In this document: in pieces, positions 1 to 7,651 of the stretch | Layout: each line of letters opens with the position of its first letter | Numbering within the stretch: position 1 is the stretch's first letter | Origin: an uncultured Prevotella sp. | GTDB lineage: Bacteria > Bacteroidota > Bacteroidia > Bacteroidales > Bacteroidaceae | Reading direction: 5' to 3' | DNA length: 45,883 nt | NCBI GenBank assembly: GCA_944320235.1 | Contig: CALUGQ010000015.1 | Span: 1-45,883 of the forward strand | Notes under the pieces: model-generated | The model's input: only the letters and a program-made list of their open reading frames with translations | Database searches by the model: none | What the model was told of the DNA's origin: nothing | Translations under genes and position numbers: made by a program

Positions 1-55
1 AATTGTGTGTGATTATCAGTAATTTGCAATTTTATGATATTTCTTGAATGTATAG
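1..55. other. AT-rich left edge, possible end of an integrated element
   Basis: The first 55 bases are AT-rich and contrast sharply with the GC-rich DNA that follows. I see no gene in them. They run directly into a tRNA-like 3' end at 56-80, the arrangement left when an integrative element inserts at a tRNA gene. The element itself would lie to the left, outside the window. This is inference from composition and position. Confidence 0.35.
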
Positions 56-82
56 GTTCGAGAGCCTCTCTCTCCGCAACAG
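54..82 (+). other. tRNA-Ser 3'-end-like fragment, possible attachment site
   Basis: The stretch GGTTCGA then CCTCTCTCTCCGC resembles the T-arm and acceptor end of Bacteroidetes tRNA-Ser genes. It is not a working tRNA. The three bases after GGTTCGA (GAG) break the usual G53-C61 pair, and the 55 bases upstream cannot form a tRNA body. It may be a duplicated attachment-site copy. It could also be a chance match. Confidence 0.3.
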
Positions 83-112
83 CAAGCGTCGCAGACGACG
101 CCCGGCACAAGC

Positions 113-155
113 AACGCCCGCCTTTGCATCAGCTGCAAAGGCGGGCGTTTTCGCT
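113..155 (+). terminator. Strong hairpin, 16-bp perfect stem with partial T-tract
   Basis: Arms 113-128 and 134-149 pair perfectly around the loop TCAGC and are followed by a T-rich tail (TTCGCTTTT). The shape fits a rho-independent terminator for a gene left of the window. It lies just before the 22-bp repeat cluster at 165-252, so it may belong to that intergenic element instead. Confidence 0.5.
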
Positions 156-164
156 TTTCGCCGC

Positions 165-252
165 AACACGGGCCGTCTTGCACCCTGAAACGGCCCGTTT
201 CGCGCGGCAAGACGGGCCGTCCTGCACCGCAAAACGGGCCACATCGCCAACA
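165..252 (+). repeat. 22-bp tandem repeat cluster 1 (four units)
   Basis: Units start at 165, 187, 209 and 231, exactly 22 bp apart, with cores ACGGGCCGT or ACGGCCCGT preceded by AAA or AAG. This is one of six clusters of the same family in the window, all intergenic. The unit at 187-208 is close to palindromic (GAAACGGCCCGTTTCG). Confidence 0.75.
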
Positions 253-425
253 CGCTGGCTGCCAGGCTGTTGGCAGGCAGCTGCCACGGGCTGCCGCAAA
301 GGCACGGCGCGCCACCGGGAATGCCCGCCACGCCCGCTGCGCGAGGCACACTGAAACGGCTGGAAGGCGGCACGGAAGGCAGCCAAAGGTTAAAATAAAT
401 TAACTCCGCAAGGCTTCCGGCGCGG

Positions 426-450
426 TTTGCCGCCATTATGGATAACTTTG
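426..450 (+). promoter_or_regulatory. Bacteroidetes-type promoter of the GH43 gene
   Basis: The -7 box TAACTTTG (443-450) matches TAnnTTTG and lies 24 bp before the ATG at 475. A TTTG at 426-429 could be the -33 element, but the 13-bp spacer is shorter than usual. Confidence 0.5.
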
Positions 451-474
451 CAGGCGAAACAAACAGCAAGGCAA

Positions 475-2130
475 ATGAAAACAAAGAGACTGAGCAAGGC
501 TCTGACGCGCGTGGCGCTCTGCGCCATGGCGATGTGCGGCGCGCAGGAGGCCGGCGCGCAGGAGGCCGCCCAAGACAGCGGCAGCTTCCAGAGGATAGAG
601 AACGACCGCTTCTGGACGGCGGCTGACACCGTGCCGATATACAGCCAGGGCGGAGGCATATTCCGCTTCGCCGACCCGCAGACCGGGCGGCAGCGGTACT
701 ACTGGTACGGCGTGCGCTACGAGGAGGCCGAGCAGTACAGGCTCGACCCGAGCCAGACGCCCGGCGGGGCGACATTCCGCTCGGTGACGTGCTACAGCTC
801 CGACGACCTCGCCAACTGGCGCTTCGAGGGCGACGTGCTCACGCGCGACGAGCTGCGCGAGAACGTGGGCAACCGCTCCACGTGGGTGGGCCGCCTGGGC
901 GTGGCCTACGTCAGCGAGCTGGGCCGGTATGCCATGTTCATACAGCACGCGGCCATGTCGTCGGAGAGCAAGGTGCTCATAGCGCTGGCCGACTCGCCCA
1001 CGGGCAACTTCAAGTGGCACCGGTGGATAAGCATGTACGGCATGATAGGCACCCACAACACGGGCGACCAGACCGTGTTCACCGACGAGGACACGGGCCG
1101 CTCCTACCTCGTATATTCCTACGGGCGCGGCCGCAACCGCATCTACGTCTCCGAGATAGGCGTGAAGGACGGGGGCGTGGGCCTGCTCGACTGCCACGAG
1201 GTGTACCGCGGGGCAGGGCGCGAGGGCAACTGCATGTTCAAGTTCAGGGGCAAGTATTACATGTGCGCGTCCGACCTCTACGGCTGGGACGCCTCGCACG
1301 CCTACTGGCTCGTGGCCGACGACATACACGGCCCCTACGTGCCAAAGGACAGCATGGAGGTGATGGACGGCTGTATGACCGACTTCGCCCACGTCACGCA
1401 GACGGGATTCTTCGTCACCGTGCGCGGCACGAAGCAGGAGACCGTGGTCTACTGCGGCGACCGCTGGGCCGACTTCGCGGGCAACGGGCTCGGCTACAAC
1501 CAGTGGTGCCCGCTGTCGTTCAACGGCGACAGGCCCTTCTTCAACTCGCTCAGCGCCTGGGAGCTCAACGCCGCTACGGGCGAGTGGCGCGTGGCCCGGG
1601 GCAACAACTACGTGCTCAACGGCAGCTTCGAGGCCGACCGCCGCAAGATACCCAGCCCCGTGAAGCCCCGCCAGGAGTTCCTGCGCGGATGGAAGACGGA
1701 GTTCATCAAGGGCAACAAGGTAACCATCGGCAACCCCGACTCGCTGACACTCAACTATTTCAACACGCGCGACGACCGCCGACACACCATAGGCGAGAAG
1801 AGCCTCAACATAACCGACACGAAAGACTTCGAGCGGCGCGTCAGCCAGCAGATAACGGCCATGCCATACGTCGACCTGCCCGACGGCACCTACGCACTGT
1901 CGGCCACCGTATGCTGGGGCGGCGACTTCGACCGCCTCACCATGTACACCGAGAGCGGCGGCGAGCGCGAGGCGCGCAACCTCAACCGGGGCAAGCAGGG
2001 CCGCTGGCAGCGCGTGACCATAAAGGGAGCCAAGGTGAGCGGAGGGCGCGTAGCCGTGGGCTTCTACGCCAAGGGCAAGGCCGGGGCATACTGCCGCATA
2101 GACGACGTGGAGCTGGTAAGGGCCGAATAA
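475..2130 (+). CDS. Secreted family 43-like glycoside hydrolase with C-terminal carbohydrate-binding-like domain
   Basis: This 551-residue protein probably cleaves arabinan, xylan or galactan side chains at the cell surface or in the periplasm. The ATG at 475 gives a normal signal peptide: basic start, hydrophobic core CAMAMC, then AGAQE. An upstream TTG at 427 would hide it. Residues about 30-390 look like a five-bladed propeller of the GH43/GH117 type, with repeated segments such as YYWYGVRYEE, SSDDLANWRFEG and STWVGRLGVAYV. The motif NQWCPLSFNGD followed by FNSLSAWELN is typical of Bacteroidetes GH43 relatives of exo-beta-1,3-galactanases. From about 395 (NNYVLNGSFEADR) a beta-sandwich resembling a carbohydrate-binding module follows. 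The gene stands alone with its own promoter. The exact subfamily and substrate cannot be read from the sequence, and I could not place the catalytic acids with certainty. Confidence 0.8.
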   Translation: MKTKRLSKALTRVALCAMAMCGAQEAGAQEAAQDSGSFQRIENDRFWTAADTVPIYSQGGGIFRFADPQTGRQRYYWYGVRYEEAEQYRLDPSQTPGGATFRSVTCYSSDDLANWRFEGDVLTRDELRENVGNRSTWVGRLGVAYVSELGRYAMFIQHAAMSSESKVLIALADSPTGNFKWHRWISMYGMIGTHNTGDQTVFTDEDTGRSYLVYSYGRGRNRIYVSEIGVKDGGVGLLDCHEVYRGAGREGNCMFKFRGKYYMCASDLYGWDASHAYWLVADDIHGPYVPKDSMEVMDGCMTDFAHVTQTGFFVTVRGTKQETVVYCGDRWADFAGNGLGYNQWCPLSFNGDRPFFNSLSAWELNAATGEWRVARGNNYVLNGSFEADRRKIPSPVKPRQEFLRGWKTEFIKGNKVTIGNPDSLTLNYFNTRDDRRHTIGEKSLNITDTKDFERRVSQQITAMPYVDLPDGTYALSATVCWGGDFDRLTMYTESGGEREARNLNRGKQGRWQRVTIKGAKVSGGRVAVGFYAKGKAGAYCRIDDVELVRAE

Positions 2131-2180
2131 GCCGCAGGCAGGGCTGCGGCCCCGCCAAGCCAATGCCACAAAAAAGTGGC
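2131..2180 (+). terminator. Two hairpins after the GH43 gene
   Basis: A 7-bp stem (2131-2137 with 2144-2150) starts right after the stop codon. A second small hairpin, GCCAC-AAAAAA-GTGGC, occupies 2165-2180. Neither has a clear T-tract, so termination is plausible but not certain. Confidence 0.35.
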
Positions 2181-2188
2181 CGTTACAC

Positions 2189-2219
2189 TTGCATCCCGCC
2201 GAAAAAAACGCTATCTTTG
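2189..2219 (+). promoter_or_regulatory. Promoter of the yicC-gmk-nadD operon
   Basis: The -7 box TATCTTTG (2212-2219) is a perfect TAnnTTTG. TTG at 2189-2191 sits 20 bp upstream as the -33 element. The yicC ATG is 58 bp downstream. Confidence 0.65.
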
Positions 2220-2277
2220 CATTCGGCTGCAACAACGCCACCTTATTTTCAATGGCAAACATAACCCGAAAACTATT

Positions 2278-3153
2278 ATGATACAATCCATGACAGGCTA
2301 CGGCAAGGCTGTCGCAACCTACGGAGACAAGAAAATCAACGTCGAGATAAAGTCGCTCAACAGCAAGGCTCTCGACCTTTCCACACGCATAGCGCCACTG
2401 TACCGCGAGAAGGAAATGGAAATACGCCAGCTCATAGCGGCCAAGCTGGAGCGAGGCAAGGTAGACTTCAGCATCTGGGTGGAAAAGGAGGCAGGGGCCG
2501 ACGCCACGCCCGTGAACAGCGCACTCGTGGAAAACTACTACCGGCAGATAAAGGAAATAGCAGCCAGGACGGGCATACCCGAGCCGCAAGACTGGTTCGC
2601 CACGCTCATGCGCATGCCCGACGTGCTCACCAAGACCGAGCAGGAGACGCTCTGCGAGGACGAGTGGCAGGCAGTGCGCCTGGCCATAGGCGACGCCATG
2701 GCCCGCCTCTTGGACTTCCGCCGGCAGGAGGGCGAGGCGCTGCAGCGCAAGTTCACCGAGAAGACAGACAACATATCGGCACTGCTCGCCGCCATCGAGC
2801 CTTACGAGAAACAGCGCGTAGAGAAGATAAAGGCGCGAATCATCGACGGCCTGAAAACCATACCAGAGGTGGAGTACGACAAGAACCGCCTGGAGCAGGA
2901 GCTGATTTACTACATCGAGAAGCTCGACATCAGCGAGGAGAAACAGCGGCTTGCCAACCACCTGAAGTACTTCCGCGAGACCATGGACGAAGGCCACGGG
3001 CAGGGAAAGAAGCTCGGCTTCATCGCACAGGAAATGGGACGGGAAATCAACACCACCGGCTCGAAGAGCAACAACGCCGAGATGCAGAACATCGTGGTGA
3101 AGATGAAGGACGAGCTGGAGCAGATAAAGGAGCAGGTACTCAACGTGCTCTGA
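2278..3153 (+). CDS. yicC: YicC/YloC family endoribonuclease
   Basis: This 291-residue protein belongs to the YicC/YloC family, cytoplasmic endoribonucleases linked to stress survival and small-RNA decay in other bacteria. The start MIQSMTGYGKA is the hallmark of the family, which fixes the ATG at 2278 rather than the longer frame from 2176. The N-terminal YicC domain spans about 1-150. The C-terminal DUF1732-type domain carries the family signature around KKLGFIAQEMGREINTTGSK near the end. The gene leads a tight operon with gmk (69 bp downstream) and nadD. A yicC-gmk pairing is common across bacteria. Confidence 0.93.
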   Translation: MIQSMTGYGKAVATYGDKKINVEIKSLNSKALDLSTRIAPLYREKEMEIRQLIAAKLERGKVDFSIWVEKEAGADATPVNSALVENYYRQIKEIAARTGIPEPQDWFATLMRMPDVLTKTEQETLCEDEWQAVRLAIGDAMARLLDFRRQEGEALQRKFTEKTDNISALLAAIEPYEKQRVEKIKARIIDGLKTIPEVEYDKNRLEQELIYYIEKLDISEEKQRLANHLKYFRETMDEGHGQGKKLGFIAQEMGREINTTGSKSNNAEMQNIVVKMKDELEQIKEQVLNVL

Positions 3154-3222
3154 GCCCCTTCCGCAACGGGCAGGAAGCCCGGCGGCATCCACACCAACCC
3201 AAAAGCATAAAGACAAACACGT

Positions 3223-3795
3223 ATGCCAGGCAAACTCATCATCTTCTCCGCACCGAGCGGAACAGGCAAAAGCACCATCATAAACTGGCTCATGGCGCAC
3301 AAGGAGCTGCGCCTGGCCTTTTCCATATCATGCACCAGCCGCCCGCCGCGAGGCAACGAGCGCGACGGCGTGGAGTATTTCTTCCTCTCCCCCGAGGAGT
3401 TCAGGCAGCGGATAGCCGCCGGCGAGTTCCTCGAGTACGAGGAAGTATACCAGGACCGCTTCTACGGCACGCTCAAGTCGCAGGTAGACAAGCAGCTCGC
3501 AGCGGGCGACAACGTCGTGTTCGACGTCGACGTGAAGGGCGGCTGCAACATCAAGCGCCACTACGGCGCCGAGGCACTGAGCGTGTTCATACAGCCGCCA
3601 TCGGTTGGGGAGCTGCGGCGCAGGCTCGAAAGCCGGGGCACCGACGCGCCCGACGTGATTGCGCAGCGGCTGGCGCGGGCCGAGTTCGAGCTGGGCTTCG
3701 CCCCCGAGTTCGACCGCGTGGTGGTCAACGACGACCTGGCCAAGGCCGAGGCCGAAGTGCTCGGGCTGGTCACTTCGTTCATAAACGGCCGTTGA
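3223..3795 (+). CDS. gmk: Guanylate kinase
   Basis: Converts GMP and ATP to GDP and ADP in the cytoplasm, an essential step of guanine nucleotide supply. At 190 residues it is close to the usual family length. The P-loop APSGTGKST sits at residues 10-18. The GMP-binding segment SRPPRGNERDGVEYFF follows at about 39-54, and the lid and C-terminal parts are intact (FDVDVKGGCNIK, then RRRLESRGTD). It lies between yicC and nadD on the same strand, with only 13 bp before nadD. Confidence 0.96.
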   Translation: MPGKLIIFSAPSGTGKSTIINWLMAHKELRLAFSISCTSRPPRGNERDGVEYFFLSPEEFRQRIAAGEFLEYEEVYQDRFYGTLKSQVDKQLAAGDNVVFDVDVKGGCNIKRHYGAEALSVFIQPPSVGELRRRLESRGTDAPDVIAQRLARAEFELGFAPEFDRVVVNDDLAKAEAEVLGLVTSFINGR

Positions 3796-3808
3796 GGCAG
3801 CCCCACGC

Positions 3809-4453
3809 ATGACAGAAGCAACGGCCCATGCCCCCACGACGGACGCCGCCACGCGCCGTGTCGGCTTTTTCGGCGGCTCATTCAACCCCATCCACAACGG
3901 CCACATAGCCCTTGCCCGCAGCCTGATGGGCGCCGCCGGGCTAGACGAAGTGTGGTTCGTGGTGTCGCCGCAGAACCCCTTCAAGCAGCGCGAAGGCCTC
4001 CTCGACGACGCGGCCCGCATGGCCATGGTGCGCGCCGCGCTTGCCGGCGAGCCCCGGCTGCGCCCTTGCGACGTGGAGCTGAGCCTGCCCCTGCCCTCCT
4101 ATACATGGCGCACGCTCTGCCGGCTGCGCCACGACCACCCCCACTGCGAGTTCACCTTGCTCATAGGCGGCGACAACTGGGCGCGCTTCGGCCAGTGGTA
4201 CCACAGCGCCGACATACTCGCCTCATGCCCCATCATGATATACCCCAGGGGCAAGGACGGCGGCGAAAGCCCCGTCGACCCGGCCACGCTGCCCCCCGGC
4301 GTGACGCTCGCCGACACGCCGCTGCTCGATGTCAGCAGCACCGAAGTGCGCCGCCGGCTTGGCCGCGGCGAGCCTGTCAGCGGCCTTGTGCCCCCGGCTG
4401 TGGAGGCGATGATAGCCGAGCGAGGCTGGTACACAGGCAGCGAGGCCGGCTGA
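3809..4453 (+). CDS. nadD: Nicotinate-nucleotide adenylyltransferase
   Basis: Transfers AMP to nicotinate mononucleotide in NAD synthesis. The nucleotidyltransferase motif GGSFNPIHNGH lies at about residues 22-32 and the C-terminal SSTEVRRRL matches the ISSTxIR motif of the family. The protein is 214 residues, slightly long because of a short non-conserved N-terminal extension (TEATAHAPTTDAATRR). It starts 13 bp after gmk and is probably translated from the same mRNA. Confidence 0.94.
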   Translation: MTEATAHAPTTDAATRRVGFFGGSFNPIHNGHIALARSLMGAAGLDEVWFVVSPQNPFKQREGLLDDAARMAMVRAALAGEPRLRPCDVELSLPLPSYTWRTLCRLRHDHPHCEFTLLIGGDNWARFGQWYHSADILASCPIMIYPRGKDGGESPVDPATLPPGVTLADTPLLDVSSTEVRRRLGRGEPVSGLVPPAVEAMIAERGWYTGSEAG

Positions 4454-4473
4454 TCAATATTTCCCTGCATTCC

Positions 4474-4504
4474 ATTGGTATTCAAATTAAAAGATGTAAT
4501 TTTG
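4474..4504 (+). promoter_or_regulatory. Promoter of the EptA-like gene
   Basis: TAATTTTG (4497-4504) matches the TAnnTTTG -7 box. TTGG at 4474-4477 lies 19 bp upstream. The ATG follows 19 bp later, giving a short leader. Confidence 0.6.
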
Positions 4505-4523
4505 CAGCAAATTTGCAAAAGAG

Positions 4524-6389
4524 ATGAAATACGTGCGCCTGCTTGGCCGACTTCTCGGTTACGTCTTTTACCCCATACAGAAGAGTCCGGCATTCTTCGT
4601 TTTCATGTTCGTGCTCGGTTACGTTTGCAACCGGCTCGGCACGCCCACCTTCTCAGAGCTGGGCATCTTTGAGTTGTTTGCCGACATCTATTTGCTTTGC
4701 ATCATCCTGTCGTTCATCCCCTGGCGCGCCAGGCGGTGGATAAAGGGCGTGGTATACGTGGCCATGTACCTTACGTCGGTCGTCGACATGTATTGCACGG
4801 TGAAGTTCGGCTCGACCTTCACCCCCACCATGCTCCTCCTGATGGAAGAGACCACCGGGAGCGAGGCCACAGAGTTCCTGAAGTCATACGTAGACTGGAG
4901 CCTGCTGCGCACCGACCTGGGCTGGGTGCTGCTCATCCTGCTCGTCCACGTGCTCTACAACGTGTTCATGCTGATGGCCCGCCGCAGGAAGCTGCGCCTC
5001 AACATGGACATGAAGCTCATCCACCGCATGGCCTCCGTGGTGCTGCCGCTGATGGGCCTGGTGTCCATCTACATGCTCGAGCAGGGCATAGCCAAGCGCG
5101 CCGAGAACAAGAAAGCCTTCGTGAGGCTCATGACTTACGACAACATAGGCGACGTGGAGCACGAGCTCACGCGCCCCGACAAGGCCGAGCTTTACCTCCC
5201 GGTATACCGCGTGGCCTTCAGCTTCTTTGCCAACCAGCTGGCCGCGCGGCAGATAGACAAGCTCATCGAGGCCACGGGCAAGCTGCGCGTTGACAGCTGC
5301 TCGGCCCTGAGCCGCAACATAGTGCTCGTCATAGGCGAGAGCTACAACAAGCACCACTCGCAGCTTTACGGTTACGCGAAGCCCACCACGCCCCGCCAGC
5401 TCGCCCGCGCCGAGAGGGGAGAGCTGGCCGTGTTCGACGACGTGGTGTCGCCGTGGAACCTCACGAGCTTCGTCTTCAAGCACCTCTTCTCGCTCTACAC
5501 CGTGGGCGACAGCGGCGAGTGGTGCGACTACCCGCTCTTCCCCGAGATGTTCCGCAAGGCGGGCTACCGCGTCACGTTCATCACCAACCAGTTCCTGCCG
5601 CAGGCCAAGGAGGCCGTATACGACTTCAGCGGGGGCTTCTTCCTCAACAACCCCGTGCTCGACGAGGCCCAGTTCGACGTGCGCAACACGTCGCTCCACC
5701 GCTACGACGACGGGGTGCTGGCCGACTATGACCGCCTGCTGCGCCGCGGCGAGATATCGCTCGACAGCGCGGCCGACCGCAACCTCATCATAATGCACCT
5801 CAAGGGGCAGCACGTGGCCTACGACGCGCGCTTCCCGGCCTCGCGCCGCAAGTTCCTGCAGTCGCAGTACATGATGCCCAACCTCACCCGCCACGACCGC
5901 CAGGTCATGGCCCACTACGACAACGCCACGCTCTACAACGACTCCATAGTCGACGAGATACTCAGACGCTTCGAGGACGAAGACGCCATAGTCATCTACG
6001 TCCCGGACCACGGCGAGGAGTGTTACGGCGACGGACTGCGCGTGTATGGGCGCCTGCACTCGGCCGAGGTAGACTACCGCCTGGCCCACGAGGAGTTCGA
6101 GATACCGTTCTGGATATGGTGCTCCCGGGCCTATGCCGAGGCCCATCCCGGGGTGATGCAGGCCATCGCCGGGGCCAAGGGGCGCCCACTGATGACCGAC
6201 CGCCTGGCCCACACGCTGCTCTCGCTGGCCGGCATTGCCTGCCCTTACTACCGCGAGGAGAGCGACGTGCTCAGCCCGCGCTACGACTCACTGAGGCCGA
6301 GGGTGCTGAAAAACAGTGTAGACTACAACAAACTCAAAGTTGAACATGAAAACGAACAAAGGGCCGCAGGCGTGGCTCAGCCGCGATGA
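4524..6389 (+). CDS. EptA-like phosphoethanolamine transferase (inner-membrane sulfatase-fold protein)
   Basis: A 621-residue enzyme expected to move phosphoethanolamine from phosphatidylethanolamine to lipid A or another envelope glycan on the periplasmic face. Four to five membrane segments fill about residues 15-195. The catalytic alkaline-phosphatase-fold domain follows: GES (271-273), a threonine in NLTSF (T314) where the family keeps its nucleophile, the HLKGQH segment, and the metal-binding DHGEE (495-499). The gene starts an envelope-modification block, and its 3' end overlaps the next gene by 44 bp. In Bacteroidetes a related enzyme modifies lipid A 4'-phosphate, which lowers sensitivity to cationic peptides. 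Whether this protein acts on lipid A is inference; other relatives modify periplasmic glucans or glycan phosphates. Confidence 0.85.
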   Translation: MKYVRLLGRLLGYVFYPIQKSPAFFVFMFVLGYVCNRLGTPTFSELGIFELFADIYLLCIILSFIPWRARRWIKGVVYVAMYLTSVVDMYCTVKFGSTFTPTMLLLMEETTGSEATEFLKSYVDWSLLRTDLGWVLLILLVHVLYNVFMLMARRRKLRLNMDMKLIHRMASVVLPLMGLVSIYMLEQGIAKRAENKKAFVRLMTYDNIGDVEHELTRPDKAELYLPVYRVAFSFFANQLAARQIDKLIEATGKLRVDSCSALSRNIVLVIGESYNKHHSQLYGYAKPTTPRQLARAERGELAVFDDVVSPWNLTSFVFKHLFSLYTVGDSGEWCDYPLFPEMFRKAGYRVTFITNQFLPQAKEAVYDFSGGFFLNNPVLDEAQFDVRNTSLHRYDDGVLADYDRLLRRGEISLDSAADRNLIIMHLKGQHVAYDARFPASRRKFLQSQYMMPNLTRHDRQVMAHYDNATLYNDSIVDEILRRFEDEDAIVIYVPDHGEECYGDGLRVYGRLHSAEVDYRLAHEEFEIPFWIWCSRAYAEAHPGVMQAIAGAKGRPLMTDRLAHTLLSLAGIACPYYREESDVLSPRYDSLRPRVLKNSVDYNKLKVEHENEQRAAGVAQPR

Positions 6390-7413
6390 GTGCGCCGCGC
6401 TGCGCGGCCTGGCCATCATGGCCATAGTGCTCCACAACTACTGCCACTGGCTGGGATTTGCCGTAAAGGAGAACGAGTTCACCTTCAACGCCGCCAACAC
6501 CGCGCGGCTGTGGGGCGCGCTGGCCTCGCCCGACGCCATGCTGCCCGTCCACCTGCTGTCCCACTTCGGCCACTACGGCGTGCCGGTGTTCCTCTTCCTG
6601 AGCGGCTTCGGCCTCGTGATGAAGTACGAGCGCGGGGCGGCCGTGCCCCCGGCGGGCCGCTTTGTGCGCTACCACTACATGAAGCTGCTGCGCATGATGG
6701 TGCCGGGCTTCGTGGCTTTCACCATCGTCGACGCCATCACCCCCGGCCCGTTCCACTTCAAGGCAGGCGACGTCGTGGCCCAGCTGCTCATGGTCATCAA
6801 CCTGCTCCCCCACCCCGACAAGATAATCTGGCCCGGGCCATACTGGTTCTTCGGCCTCATGATGCAACTCTACGTGGCCTACCGCCTCGCGCTCCGCCGC
6901 CACTGGGGCTGGGCCGTGGCCCTCGTGGCCGCCTGCTGGGCCGCGCAGGCCGTGTGCCAGCCCACGGGCGAGGCCCTCAACCGCCTGCGCTACAACTGCG
7001 TGGGCGGCATGCTCGTGTTCTGCGCGGGCCTGCTGGCTGCGCGCCACCTGCCCGCCGCGCGCCTGCTGGCCGCCAGCCGCGGGGCCTGGGCCGCCACAGC
7101 CGTGGCCGCCACAGCCGTGGCGCTGGCCTGCTGCGCGTCGTTCCAGGCGTGGCTCTGGGCGCCGCTGGCCGTCGTGGCGGCAGCGGTGGGGGCGGTGAAG
7201 GCACTGCCTGCCCCGGCGCTGCGCCCGCTGTCGTGGCTCGGGGGCATATCGGCTGCCATGTTCGTAGCCCACCCGCTGCTGCGCAAGGTGTTCATTCCCA
7301 TGTCGCGGCGGGGCGACGTATACGACGGGCTGCTGCTCTACGTCATAGCCACGGTGGCCGTGTCGTGGATGTTCATGGTCATCATCGACCGCATACCGAA
7401 GCCCAGGCCGTAA
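6346..7413 (+). CDS. Membrane acyltransferase (acyltransferase family 3)
   Basis: A 355-residue integral membrane protein of the OatA/NodX acyltransferase-3 type, which O-acylates (usually O-acetylates) surface carbohydrates. About ten hydrophobic segments are visible. The family's N-terminal signature is present: RGLAIMAIVLHNYCHW with its conserved His, then FLFLSGFGLVMKYE. The ATG at 6346 is preferred to a TTG at 6340. It lies inside the 3' end of the EptA-like gene (44-bp overlap), so the two are probably translationally coupled. Acyl donor and target are unknown. Confidence 0.85.
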   Translation: MKTNKGPQAWLSRDECAALRGLAIMAIVLHNYCHWLGFAVKENEFTFNAANTARLWGALASPDAMLPVHLLSHFGHYGVPVFLFLSGFGLVMKYERGAAVPPAGRFVRYHYMKLLRMMVPGFVAFTIVDAITPGPFHFKAGDVVAQLLMVINLLPHPDKIIWPGPYWFFGLMMQLYVAYRLALRRHWGWAVALVAACWAAQAVCQPTGEALNRLRYNCVGGMLVFCAGLLAARHLPAARLLAASRGAWAATAVAATAVALACCASFQAWLWAPLAVVAAAVGAVKALPAPALRPLSWLGGISAAMFVAHPLLRKVFIPMSRRGDVYDGLLLYVIATVAVSWMFMVIIDRIPKPRP

Positions 7414-7454
7414 CCGGGCGGTGTAAGATATTTTCCGGGGCCGGGCAGCCCGGC

Positions 7455-7490
7455 GCAACGCCCTCAGCCACAGCGCATTGCGCGGCCGGG
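7455..7490 (-). repeat. Flank module of the composite intergenic repeat
   Basis: Read on the minus strand, this stretch contains AATGCGCTGTGGCTGAG followed by a GC-rich tail. Related sequence occurs beside repeat clusters 3, 4 and 5 (at about 16234, 25590 and 30798), each next to 22-bp units. It seems to be a second module of the same intergenic element. Confidence 0.5.
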
Positions 7491-7503
7491 CCGGCGGCGC
7501 GGC

Positions 7504-7569
7504 GAAACAGGCCGTCCGGCGCCACGAAACGGGCCGCAACGGGCCGCGAAACAGGCCGCCCGGCAGGCC
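7504..7569 (+). repeat. 22-bp tandem repeat cluster 2 (three units)
   Basis: Three units begin at 7504, 7526 and 7548, each starting GAAACRGGCCG, exactly 22 bp apart. They fill most of the 238-bp gap between two acyltransferase genes that run in the same direction. No promoter or gene is visible in this gap. Confidence 0.8.
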
Positions 7570-7651
7570 AAGGGGGCACCCACGGCCCGCACAGGCACAT
7601 CATGTAAAGACTATTTACCGCTGCCGCCGGGCAGCCACAAACAAGGAAACG

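Noticed and set aside
1-82. A complete tRNA-Ser gene at the left edge
   Set aside because: The bases before GGTTCGA cannot form D or anticodon arms, and the T-stem closing pair is broken.
436-3300. A 954-residue open frame antisense to the GH43 gene and yicC
   Set aside because: Its protein is low-complexity (runs of V, A, L, H, G) and mirrors well-supported genes. Such frames are common opposite GC-rich genes because stop codons are rare there.
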